Shown here in pieces: positions 1 through 5,768 of a stretch of 9,338 nucleotides of DNA. The DNA lies in NCBI GenBank assembly GCA_016763955.1, contig JAESSU010000378.1, positions 1 to 9,338 of the forward strand. Direction: 5' to 3'. The position numbers and the translations under genes were made by a program. Within the stretch, counting starts at the first letter, position 1. Every line of letters starts with the position of its first letter. Source of the stretch: Phycisphaeraceae bacterium. GTDB lineage: Bacteria; Planctomycetota; Phycisphaerae; Phycisphaerales; Phycisphaeraceae. The notes below the pieces were generated by a model. It was given only the letters and a program-made list of their open reading frames with translations. It had not been told where the DNA came from and did no database searches.

Positions 1-1
1 C

Positions 2-319
2 AAAGGTTTGTCCGGCGGTCAATGTCAACGCCTTTGCATTGCACGGGCAATTCTCCGAGACCCTGCAATTTTGATCTTAGACGAAGCAACAAGCCAAATT
101 GATGCAGAGTCCGAAGCTAAGATCACAGCAGCACTGCATGATATTCGTGAAGGCCGTACCGTCTTTGTCATTGCTCACCGCTTAAGCACCGTTGTCAATG
201 CGGATCTAATCGTCGTCATGGATCAGGGCAACATTCTGGACATGGGCAAACATCAAGACCTGCTCAAATCATCGGAAGTCTACCGACAACTCACTACAAA
301 TCAAATGATGAAGTCGTGA
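2..319 (+). CDS. ABC exporter, C-terminal part of the ATP-binding domain (5' truncated by window edge)
   Basis: Only the last ~106 residues are in the window; the reading frame is open to the left edge, so this is a partial gene and not a short one. The fragment carries the ABC signature LSGGQ (with the variant LSGGQCQR) at its very start, then Walker B ILILDEATSQID with the catalytic Glu and a D-loop reading SQID where SALD is more common. The H-loop VIAHRLST follows. This order and spacing, and the ending (MDQGNILDMGKHQDLL), are typical of fused membrane-plus-ATPase exporters of the MsbA/multidrug/lipid type. The membrane domain would lie to the left. The substrate cannot be told from this piece. 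The gene ends at a TGA and converges on trpS. Family assignment is firm; subfamily is not. Confidence 0.9.
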   Translation, partial: KGLSGGQCQRLCIARAILRDPAILILDEATSQIDAESEAKITAALHDIREGRTVFVIAHRLSTVVNADLIVVMDQGNILDMGKHQDLLKSSEVYRQLTTNQMMKS

Positions 320-335
320 GCAGACAATAGTGATT

Positions 336-396
336 AGGCAGTAGGGAGTCGGCCAAGACAAAAAAAAGATGCTTCAATTACCTTTGCCTACTGCCT
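336..396. repeat. Inverted repeat spacer between convergent genes (GGCAGTAGG motif)
   Basis: The perfect 10-bp arm AGGCAGTAGG (336-345) is answered by CCTACTGCCT (387-396) with a 41-nt loop. A second pairing is possible: GGGAGT (344-349) with ACTCCC (411-416). Read on the minus strand, 420-386 contains GGCAGGGAGTAGG, AATTAGTGAACA and GGCAGTAGG, and the left side carries ATTAGGCAGTAGGGAGT. The spacer is therefore built from shuffled copies of the same short words. A loop A8 run (360-367) is U8 on the minus strand. It may end transcription from both sides, but no arm is followed directly by a U-run, so the terminator role is inference. Confidence 0.5.
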
Positions 397-425
397 GTTC
401 ACTAATTCCTACTCCCTGCCACGAC

Positions 426-1397
426 TCAAAGTCCAACAGCCTTGCGAGCGCGGGATGTTACATCTGAAACTTTCTCACGAGCAGCAGCAGCACCATCAGC
501 TAGAATCTTCTGGACATACCCCGGATCGGCGATGAGTTGCTCACGCTTTTGACGTGCAGGCCCAAAGTGATCCAAAACCAACTCGGCTAAGCTTTTCTTA
601 GCTTCACCGTATCCCATGCCACTGCCGCGATAACGAGCGGCCAGATCAATTGTTCTTTGATCCTCCACGCCTGCTAAAGCTTTGAAAATTTTGTACACCG
701 TGCAGGTGTCCGGGTTCTTGGCATCCTCCATCGGCGTAGAGTCCGTCACGATCTTGTTAATGAGCTTGCGTAACTTTTTCTCTGGCAAAAACGGGTCGAT
801 GGTATTGCCATAACTTTTGGACATTTTTTCACCATCAATGCCCGGCAGCACGCCTGCATCTGTGCGGACACGATGCGCTGGAACCTTAAACACCTCGCCA
901 TATTGGTGATTAAATTTCTGAGCAATATCACGGGTAATTTCAATATGCTGAATTTGGTCTTCACCCACGGGAACCAGATCTGGATCAACACTTAATATAT
1001 CCGCAGCTTGGAGGATGGGATAAGTGTACAAGCCAATCGATGCCGCAAGTCCTTTAGCGGTCTTGTCTTTGTAGCTCGTTGCTTTGTCCATCATGTGCTT
1101 TGGGCAAACGCATGAAAGTAACCAAGCAAGCTCGGTGACTTGGGGGACATCATGTTGCAAGTAGATATTGGCTTGCTTAGGGTCCAATCCAAAAGCAAGG
1201 TAGTCGATGACAACCTGCTGGATATTTTCCCGTAATGCTTCTGGATCGCGTGTGGAGGTCAGGGCATGATAAGAAGCCACAAAGACAAATATTTCGTATT
1301 CACCTTGCATGTCAACGAACTGACGGATCGCACCTGCATAGTTGCCAAGGTGCAATTGTCCTGTGGGCTGTAATCCTGAAAGAATGCGTTTTTTCAT
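426..1397 (-). CDS. trpS: Tryptophan--tRNA ligase (TrpRS)
   Basis: Class I aminoacyl-tRNA synthetase that charges tRNA-Trp in the cytoplasm. From the chosen ATG the protein has 323 residues, the usual bacterial TrpRS length. It opens MKKRILSGLQPTGQLHLGNY, where HLGN (about residues 16-19) is the HIGH-type ATP motif. PVGEDQIQHIEITRDIA (about 143-159) is a conserved TrpRS block, and GEKMSKS holds the KMSKS loop (about 191-195). The frame stays open upstream and an ATG at 1487 would add 30 residues, but those do not look like TrpRS and the conserved start falls exactly at 1397. Neither ATG has a clear Shine-Dalgarno sequence. upp lies upstream on the same strand, 193 bp away. The stretch between holds an 8-bp stem-loop but no Trp-rich leader peptide. 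Identity is very secure; the start is fairly secure. Confidence 0.96.
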   Translation of the reverse strand: MKKRILSGLQPTGQLHLGNYAGAIRQFVDMQGEYEIFVFVASYHALTSTRDPEALRENIQQVVIDYLAFGLDPKQANIYLQHDVPQVTELAWLLSCVCPKHMMDKATSYKDKTAKGLAASIGLYTYPILQAADILSVDPDLVPVGEDQIQHIEITRDIAQKFNHQYGEVFKVPAHRVRTDAGVLPGIDGEKMSKSYGNTIDPFLPEKKLRKLINKIVTDSTPMEDAKNPDTCTVYKIFKALAGVEDQRTIDLAARYRGSGMGYGEAKKSLAELVLDHFGPARQKREQLIADPGYVQKILADGAAAAREKVSDVTSRARKAVGL

Positions 1398-1502
1398 AGT
1401 CGGTACATGATAGCTAATGAAATGGATATGAATAGTGGCGGGGGACTCAAAGCGTGTCTTAAATGACAGCCGCCTGGAATTTTTCATGAGACATTTGACT
1501 GC

Positions 1503-1530
1503 CCCGCAGAATCACGGACTCATCTGCGGG
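1503..1530 (-). promoter_or_regulatory. Stem-loop in the upp-trpS spacer
   Basis: CCCGCAGA and TCTGCGGG form a perfect GC-rich 8-bp stem with a 12-nt loop. It lies about 105 nt before the preferred trpS start, or 15 nt before the longer alternative. No U-run follows on the minus strand, so it is not a standard intrinsic terminator in the trpS direction. It could be a processing site, a leader element of trpS, or a weak terminator on the opposite strand, where cttgtgtttt follows. Function is unknown. Confidence 0.4.
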
Positions 1531-1590
1531 CTTGTGTTTTAATCAATTAGGCTGTTAAAAAAAAACTGAGATCAGGAGTGGGCAGGGGAG

Positions 1591-2229
1591 TTACAGTGTG
1601 CCATAGAGTCGATCCCCAGCATCACCTAGGCCGGGAATAATATAGCCCACTTCGTTTAACTTTTGATCAAGAGCTGCTGTGTAAATGTGTACATCAGGGT
1701 GTGCTTGCGTTAACCGGTCAACACCTTCAGGCGCAGCGATCAAACACAGAAAACGGATATCACTACAACCGCGACTTTTAAGTAGTTCGATAGCAGCCAC
1801 AGCACTACCACCTGTTGCAAGCATCGGATCCACAAGCAAAACCGGGCCCTGCGAAATTTGGCTAGGTAACTTCTCGTAATAACTCACCGGCACGAGTGCT
1901 TCTTCATCACGAAACATTCCCACATGCCCCATGACCGCCTTGGGAAGCAGTTGCATCACACCTTGAGCAAGCCCAAGCCCGGCACGGAGGATCGGCACCA
2001 CGGTCACGGGGAATTGCAGCACATGGCCTTGCGTAAGTTGCATGGGCGTTTTGACATCCACAGCCTGTAACGCAAAATCACGAGTTGCTTCATAAGCTAG
2101 CAACATGCCCACACGTTCAACCAACTCACGAAAACGCGGCGGCTGGGTCTGCTCATCACGGATATGTGTCACCAAATCAGCAACAACAGGGTGATCCAAA
2201 ACAATAAAATTAGGTTGATCTTCATTCAT
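1591..2229 (-). CDS. upp: Uracil phosphoribosyltransferase
   Basis: Pyrimidine salvage enzyme: uracil plus PRPP gives UMP and pyrophosphate, in the cytoplasm. With the ATG at 2229 the protein has 212 residues, close to the usual ~208. The N-terminal part contains FRELVERVGMLLAYEATRD, matching the family's RFREL...LLTYEAT block. The PRPP-binding loop is VLLVDPMLATGGSA, and the C-terminal uracil-binding segment IIPGLGDAGDRLYGT ends the protein as expected. A GTG at 2244, five codons upstream, is an alternative start. An AGG lies 5' of both but is badly spaced for either (nearly touching the GTG, about 14 nt from the ATG), so the choice is uncertain. The 294 bp upstream carry a promoter and a terminator-like hairpin that may control this gene. 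A U9 run 25 nt past the stop has no good stem before it. Confidence 0.96.
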   Translation of the reverse strand: MNEDQPNFIVLDHPVVADLVTHIRDEQTQPPRFRELVERVGMLLAYEATRDFALQAVDVKTPMQLTQGHVLQFPVTVVPILRAGLGLAQGVMQLLPKAVMGHVGMFRDEEALVPVSYYEKLPSQISQGPVLLVDPMLATGGSAVAAIELLKSRGCSDIRFLCLIAAPEGVDRLTQAHPDVHIYTAALDQKLNEVGYIIPGLGDAGDRLYGTL

Positions 2230-2263
2230 GTCGGCATTGAACACCTAAATAAAGTCTGCGCAT

Positions 2264-2340
2264 AAAAAAAGACCAAGGCGAAGTTTCTCGTATAAGGGAA
2301 TGAATAATATCGAAAAACTGAGTTTTGTCTTCGCCTGGTC
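2264..2340 (-). terminator. Intrinsic-terminator-like hairpin upstream of upp (possible attenuator)
   Basis: On the minus strand GACCAGGCGAAG (2340-2329) pairs with CTTCGCCTTGGTC (2283-2271), 12 pairs with one bulged U. Seven T residues (2270-2264) follow at once. The 45-nt interior can fold again into AAAAC-TCA-GTTTT and a TCGATA/TATACGA arm, giving a branched structure. It lies about 20-35 nt before the upp start codon. It may end a separate RNA, end read-through from nfo, or attenuate upp; the sequence does not decide between these. Confidence 0.65.
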
Positions 2341-2368
2341 TACTCTCTAACCACCAGTTGTTGCACTG

Positions 2369-2398
2369 TTCTAGTATTAAGAATTCTCAACACTAGAA
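2369..2398. repeat. 30-nt near-perfect palindrome
   Basis: The outer arms TTCTAGT and ACTAGAA are exact, and the centre AGAATTCT is itself a palindrome. The joining positions pair as A-T or G-T. As RNA it would form a long hairpin in the middle of the candidate transcript upstream of upp. As DNA it could be a dimer-binding site. Its position directly next to another hairpin, inside a promoter-to-terminator interval, favours the RNA reading. Confidence 0.6.
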
Positions 2399-2445
2399 GA
2401 ACCTTTTTATGCATGCAAGCAAGGTTCAGGTTTCTCTCTATTGTT

Positions 2446-2474
2446 ATTATGTGTCATTGCAACTGTCCCGTCAA
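2446..2474 (-). promoter_or_regulatory. Sigma70-type promoter candidate
   Basis: On the minus strand, TTGACG (2474-2469) and CATAAT (2451-2446) each match the consensus at five of six bases and are separated by exactly 17 bp. The predicted start is a purine (A, about 2439). It lies in the nfo-upp spacer just past the nfo stop codon and points towards upp. It is the best -35/-10 pair I can find in the window. Confidence 0.6.
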
Positions 2475-2538
2475 GACCCTAAACAGGTTCGCAGCTCATT
2501 TACATATAAATTTATGATTGATTTGATCGCCGGACAAT

Positions 2539-3414
2539 TTACACACTGCGTGCTTTTAGGCCTTGCTTTTGTAATTTTTTTAATGTTTCAATATTCACTA
2601 AATCCCAAGGCAAGCCCTCAGGATGAGCTTCTTTTGATGTTTCTAAAATTTTAGGGATTTGCATCAGTGCTGGTTCAGAGAGCAAACACGCAAAGGCAGA
2701 CTTGGCAATCGTGCCATGCCCAATGTGTTCATGGCGATCCACACGCTTGCCCAATGCAATCTTTGAATCATTTAAATGTAGAACTTTGATGCTTTGCAGG
2801 GTGATCGTATTTGCCATCTGTTGGATGACCCCCATAGCACCGACTTGGGAAGTCAGATCATAACCTGCTGCAATTAGATGTGCGGTATCGACACAAACAC
2901 CAAGCCGATGAGATTCTGTCACTTCGTTTAGCATCTGCTGGAGATGTTCTAATCGCCAACCTAAACAGGTCCCCTGACCCGCAGTCGTTTCCAGACAGGT
3001 GACCACCTTAAGGCCCGGCAGGTCTTTGTGGACTTGGCTTAGTGTTTTGCAATAAAGCTTAATCCCCGCCTCTTCACCTTCTTTAAGATGAGCTCCGGGA
3101 TGTGTCACCAGATAAGGAATCTCTAATTGATCACAGCGTAGCAGTTCTTCACGAAATAAAGACATAGAGCGTTCACGTTTGTCTTTGTCCGGGTTTGCAA
3201 GGTTGATCAGATAACTGTCATGACAGACGACCTGATCAATCCCCGTGGTTTTACGGGCATCGTGCCATGTCTTGATTTGTTCTTCCGTCAGCGGCTTGAT
3301 GGTCCACTGTCGTTGGTTCTTGGTAAAAACCTGAACACAATCCATTTTCAAAGATTGAGCTTCTGTTAAAGCATGGTGCATACCACCCGCAATGGAAAGA
3401 TGAGAACCAAACAT
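2539..3414 (-). CDS. nfo: Endonuclease IV (deoxyribonuclease IV, AP endonuclease family 2)
   Basis: Base excision repair enzyme that cuts the backbone 5' of abasic sites in a TIM-barrel fold with three metal ions. All nine metal ligands known from E. coli Nfo have matching residues here: His65, His105 (in THPGAH), Glu142 (LETTAGQG), Asp176 and His179 (VDTAHL), His213 (LHLNDSK), Asp226 and His228 (VDRHEHIGHG), and Glu258 (ILETSKE). The N-terminus MFGSHLSIAGG is the normal start of the family, and the length (291) is normal, so the ATG at 3414 is well supported. An AAGG about 12-15 nt upstream is a poorly spaced ribosome site. A G8/C8 run lies 30 nt upstream. The gene stands alone between a repeat-rich spacer and the structured upp upstream region. 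Confidence 0.97.
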   Translation of the reverse strand: MFGSHLSIAGGMHHALTEAQSLKMDCVQVFTKNQRQWTIKPLTEEQIKTWHDARKTTGIDQVVCHDSYLINLANPDKDKRERSMSLFREELLRCDQLEIPYLVTHPGAHLKEGEEAGIKLYCKTLSQVHKDLPGLKVVTCLETTAGQGTCLGWRLEHLQQMLNEVTESHRLGVCVDTAHLIAAGYDLTSQVGAMGVIQQMANTITLQSIKVLHLNDSKIALGKRVDRHEHIGHGTIAKSAFACLLSEPALMQIPKILETSKEAHPEGLPWDLVNIETLKKLQKQGLKARSV

Positions 3415-3443
3415 ATTAAATCCAACCTTACATATGGGAAAAA

Positions 3444-3451
3444 GGGGGGGG
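3444..3451. repeat. G8 homopolymer upstream of nfo
   Basis: Eight G on the plus strand (C8 in the nfo sense strand), preceded by A5, about 30 nt before the nfo start codon. Runs of this kind slip during replication. Here a change in length would alter the 5' untranslated region or promoter spacing, not the protein. No sign of actual variation can be seen from one sequence. Confidence 0.6.
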
Positions 3452-3471
3452 CTCTATGATCTGTTTTTAAC

Positions 3472-3498
3472 CACGAAAAGCACGGAAAACCCGAAAAT
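3472..3498 (+). repeat. Degenerate nonamer repeat (CACGAAAAG type), three copies
   Basis: Three adjoining 9-mers: CACGAAAAG, CACGGAAAA, CCCGAAAAT, preceded by TTTTTAAC. I recall ACCACGAAA...CACGAAAA nonamer runs as common intergenic elements in several bacterial phyla, Planctomycetota among them; this looks like a decayed short member. It points in the opposite direction to the CCCCGGAAA array 60 bp away. Confidence 0.55.
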
Positions 3499-3558
3499 AT
3501 AAAAAGTTGTTATCAAAAAACAAAACAACCCAATGGTCAATCGTTCTGTCGTTTTTTT

Positions 3559-3611
3559 CCGGGGTTTCCGGGGTTTCCGGGGTTTCCGGGGTTTCCGGGG
3601 TTTCCGGGGTT
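3559..3611. repeat. Perfect tandem array of CCGGGGTTT (six copies), potential G-quadruplex
   Basis: Five full CCGGGGTTT units and a sixth ending CCGGGGTT, without a single mismatch, flanked by T7 (3552-3558) and A8 (3612-3619). The plus strand has six GGGG tracts separated by identical TTTCC loops, which satisfies the usual G-quadruplex pattern. The array lies 12 bp past the stop codon of the membrane glycosyltransferase-like gene. The minus-strand unit is CCCCGGAAA, close to the CACGGAAAA nonamer at 3481. An open frame across it reading (SGV)n is an artefact of the 9-bp period. Confidence 0.9.
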
Positions 3612-3623
3612 AAAAAAAACATA

Positions 3624-5768
3624 TCAGGGGACAATATACAAAGTCATCACATTGGGCATGTCAAAAGCCTTGCCCCAACTTTGTGTTAGCTCATTTAAGA
3701 ACAGCTCGGTGACATTTGCATCATAACCATACGTCGCATGCAGTCTAGCTAACTCACTCCAATGGACATAAAGATGCGTGATGCCTTGTGCTTTGAGAAG
3801 GGCGGTCGTTTGTTTTGGATCACCGTTTGCCTGACGGATCCATTGTCCAAGCGGTGCGGTATCAAACGCACTGTGATACACCGCAGACTTGCGGACAAAC
3901 AGCATGCGTGACGCATCAGCTACAAAGTACACTTTGCTTCCGCGAGGTAGATGGTTGACCAAATGGTCACCGGACATGGCTTGGCCTAACTCAATCTTAT
4001 CAAGATCATCTTCAGGAAACATTGAATCAACATACTGCCAAATTGGCCAGCCTGCAGCAGTCTGCGAGAACATGATCTTCATTGAGACAGATGAACCAAG
4101 AATCACTAAACAGATCAGTACCGCGCGGTGAAGCCAACGCAGTGTTAGTGTTTTGTCGAAGCGTCCAAAACCTACACTTAACATCAACGAGCCGGGGATC
4201 AAAGACCAGATCAAAAACCTTGCTTGCAGATGGGTCATCGTGATCCAGAAAACGAGTTGGATAAAAAGTATCCCAAACAACAAGAATCCAAGTTTGCGAT
4301 ACGGTTTGGCAAAACAAAGCCCGACACCCCCTAATAATGCAAGAACCCACCATGCAGATAATCCCCATTCGTAATCAAATCGGGCGATGTTCTGTGACTC
4401 GATCTTGCCCGGCAGCCGAACACGTTTTTTGCCACCCTCAGCAGCATATCCCTGATTGCAAAGCCACTGCCAGCCTAGTGCATTAAACCGCTGAGCAATG
4501 GGTTTGTCATTATGATGCCCTTTATTCCAACGCTGTACATCGCTATCGCTCCAATGTCCTTGTCCCAATAAACTAGTGGCAAAGGGGAACACAGGATTGC
4601 CTGTTTGAGACACATTGCGAATCAAATAAGGAGACAGTGTTAACCCACTTGCTAACACCAATAAAACCACATGCCAGTGTCGACGATCTGTTTGTGAATT
4701 CCCTTTACAGATCACCATAACAGCTAAAGGTAAGGCTAACATCGGCCCTGCGGTGAGTTTGATAAAGGTGGCGATTCCTAACGTGATGCCCGCAAAAATG
4801 ACCGCCGATTTTGCGTTGATCGTGTCATCAAAAAGAAGTAATAAGGCGGTGGTCCCCAAGGCCATGACCGCCATCTCGTTGTAAGCCATTGAGCCTGCGA
4901 TCAGTGTCCAAGGAATCGCAAGTAAGCAGACGCCCGCAAGATTGGCTGCAAAAGGTTTGACCCATTGCCCCGCGATTTTAGCCAACTGTATTGCAGCAAG
5001 GATTGCCAATGAAAAATGAAGCAGTTGGCAGAGATAAATCGCGCGATAAACACTGCCCATCAAATACCCAAGGAACATGAAAGTTGATTCCATAAGACTT
5101 GGGAAATAGCTGTAGACATTGTGATTTAAGCCCCGCAATTGACCGATTGCTAGCCACTCTTTGGGCAGTTGCAAATGATAACTGGTGACATCATAGCCAA
5201 AGGCTTCGACCTTCCATAATGTTCCCGGCGGGCAAATGCAGGCAACCAATGCCAAGCCGATCATCGGGCAGATGAGTAGCCAAGCGCCGCTACTGGGTGT
5301 TAATTTTTTTGAAACTTGTATGCCAGATCGCTGTCTTAAAAAAAGCATCATTAGACATAAGACAATGCCCAATCCCACTAGGCCCCACGCCATCACAGAA
5401 GACATCATCCCAAGTGCACTAAGCACCCAGTTGCCCCACATTAAAAATGCGACTCCCAATCCAGCAGCCAATCGGAGACTGGATTTTTTATGTTTAAGCA
5501 CAAGGTCCGTCATCACAAGGCCGTACCCCAACGCACTGCCCCAGAACAGGCCAAGCATTGGAAGATTTTGTATCAGTTGGTAAATCACCCCCCAAAACCG
5601 TGCAGTGGGCAGAACGCTTATTGCTTGAAGTTGATCGGGGGCATACCGTGAAAAGTCCGGCGAGAAGCCTTCATGCGTCCCCATCCAAATGCCCATAAAA
5701 AGCAATATCAACCCCGTGGGAAAAATCCATATCGCATGCGGAAATTCAGTCGTATCACTTTGATTCAT
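3624..5768 (-). CDS. Large polytopic membrane protein, probable GT-C type glycosyltransferase
   Basis: A 714-residue inner-membrane protein with roughly 14-16 hydrophobic segments: about 12-29, several between 60 and 180, a dense set from 225 to 385, and four between 470 and 562. A soluble C-terminal tail (about 565-714) follows, probably periplasmic. The first large loop has YDVTSYHLQLPKEWLAIGQL (about 192-211) and then NVYSYFP (217-223). This resembles the Asp-bearing first loop of GT-C enzymes, which use lipid-linked sugars; Asp193 is the candidate catalytic or metal-binding residue. SMAYNEM (about 293-299) and TGNPVFPF (389-396) also recall this group. The acceptor and sugar are unknown. 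The start ATG overlaps the hemA stop as ATGA, so translation is probably coupled. The first ~55 residues hold no signal peptide beyond the first membrane segment. The enzyme class is an inference from motif style; a polymerase or ligase of surface glycans is the main alternative. Confidence 0.7.
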   Translation of the reverse strand: MNQSDTTEFPHAIWIFPTGLILLFMGIWMGTHEGFSPDFSRYAPDQLQAISVLPTARFWGVIYQLIQNLPMLGLFWGSALGYGLVMTDLVLKHKKSSLRLAAGLGVAFLMWGNWVLSALGMMSSVMAWGLVGLGIVLCLMMLFLRQRSGIQVSKKLTPSSGAWLLICPMIGLALVACICPPGTLWKVEAFGYDVTSYHLQLPKEWLAIGQLRGLNHNVYSYFPSLMESTFMFLGYLMGSVYRAIYLCQLLHFSLAILAAIQLAKIAGQWVKPFAANLAGVCLLAIPWTLIAGSMAYNEMAVMALGTTALLLLFDDTINAKSAVIFAGITLGIATFIKLTAGPMLALPLAVMVICKGNSQTDRRHWHVVLLVLASGLTLSPYLIRNVSQTGNPVFPFATSLLGQGHWSDSDVQRWNKGHHNDKPIAQRFNALGWQWLCNQGYAAEGGKKRVRLPGKIESQNIARFDYEWGLSAWWVLALLGGVGLCFAKPYRKLGFLLFGILFIQLVFWITMTHLQARFLIWSLIPGSLMLSVGFGRFDKTLTLRWLHRAVLICLVILGSSVSMKIMFSQTAAGWPIWQYVDSMFPEDDLDKIELGQAMSGDHLVNHLPRGSKVYFVADASRMLFVRKSAVYHSAFDTAPLGQWIRQANGDPKQTTALLKAQGITHLYVHWSELARLHATYGYDANVTELFLNELTQSWGKAFDMPNVMTLYIVP

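Larger units (their letters stand above)
2264..2439 (-). ncRNA. Candidate structured small RNA or upp leader RNA (about 176 nt)
   Basis: A strong promoter-like pair (2446-2474) predicts transcription on the minus strand from an A at about 2439, and a U7 hairpin predicts an end near 2264. Between them lie a 7-bp hairpin GAACCTT/AAGGTTC (2427-2399, 15-nt loop with the palindrome ATGCAT), an adjoining near-perfect 30-nt palindrome (2398-2369), a 28-nt linker (2368-2341) and the terminator hairpin. I find no convincing open reading frame on this strand. I do not recognise an Rfam family. The length is like 6S RNA, but the ends do not pair with each other as 6S ends do. It could equally be the 5' leader of upp with an attenuator. 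Existence as a transcript is inferred. Confidence 0.45.

Noticed and set aside
1398..1487. N-terminal 30-residue extension of TrpRS from the ATG at 1487, or a Trp-rich leader peptide.
   Set aside because: The extension shows no family resemblance, contains no Trp codons, and the conserved TrpRS start falls exactly at the ATG at 1397.
1503..1530. Hammerhead ribozyme: the minus strand reads GATGAGTCCGTGA, identical to part of the classic hammerhead core.
   Set aside because: The rest of the core is missing: the matching stem II strand (GGAC) and the GAAA box do not follow, and the sequence instead closes as a simple 8-bp hairpin CCCGCAGA/TCTGCGGG.
1557..1590. Intrinsic terminator after upp (U9 on the minus strand).
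   Set aside because: Only a 4-bp CTGA/TCAG pairing with a 2-nt loop precedes the U-run; no workable stem is visible.
2271..2340. Integron attC-like site, because of the long imperfect inverted repeat with one bulged base.
   Set aside because: There are no GTTRRRY/RYYYAAC core sites at the ends, no integrase, and no cassette array; the U7 run favours a terminator.
2264..2439. 6S RNA, on the basis of length (about 176 nt) and a hairpin-rich structure.
   Set aside because: The 5' and 3' ends do not pair into the long closing stem with a central bubble that defines 6S; the 3' part folds on itself as a terminator.
2409..2654. Plus-strand 81-codon frame with a hydrophobic stretch, starting in the nfo-upp spacer.
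   Set aside because: Nearly half of it is antisense to nfo and the rest is antisense to the candidate structured RNA. It has no ribosome site, and the hydrophobic part is explained by the complement of nfo codons.
3507..3689. Short plus-strand reading frame with (SGV)n repeats.
   Set aside because: The peptide repeat is forced by the 9-bp DNA repeat, the frame runs into the 3' end of the minus-strand membrane-protein gene, and no ribosome site is visible.
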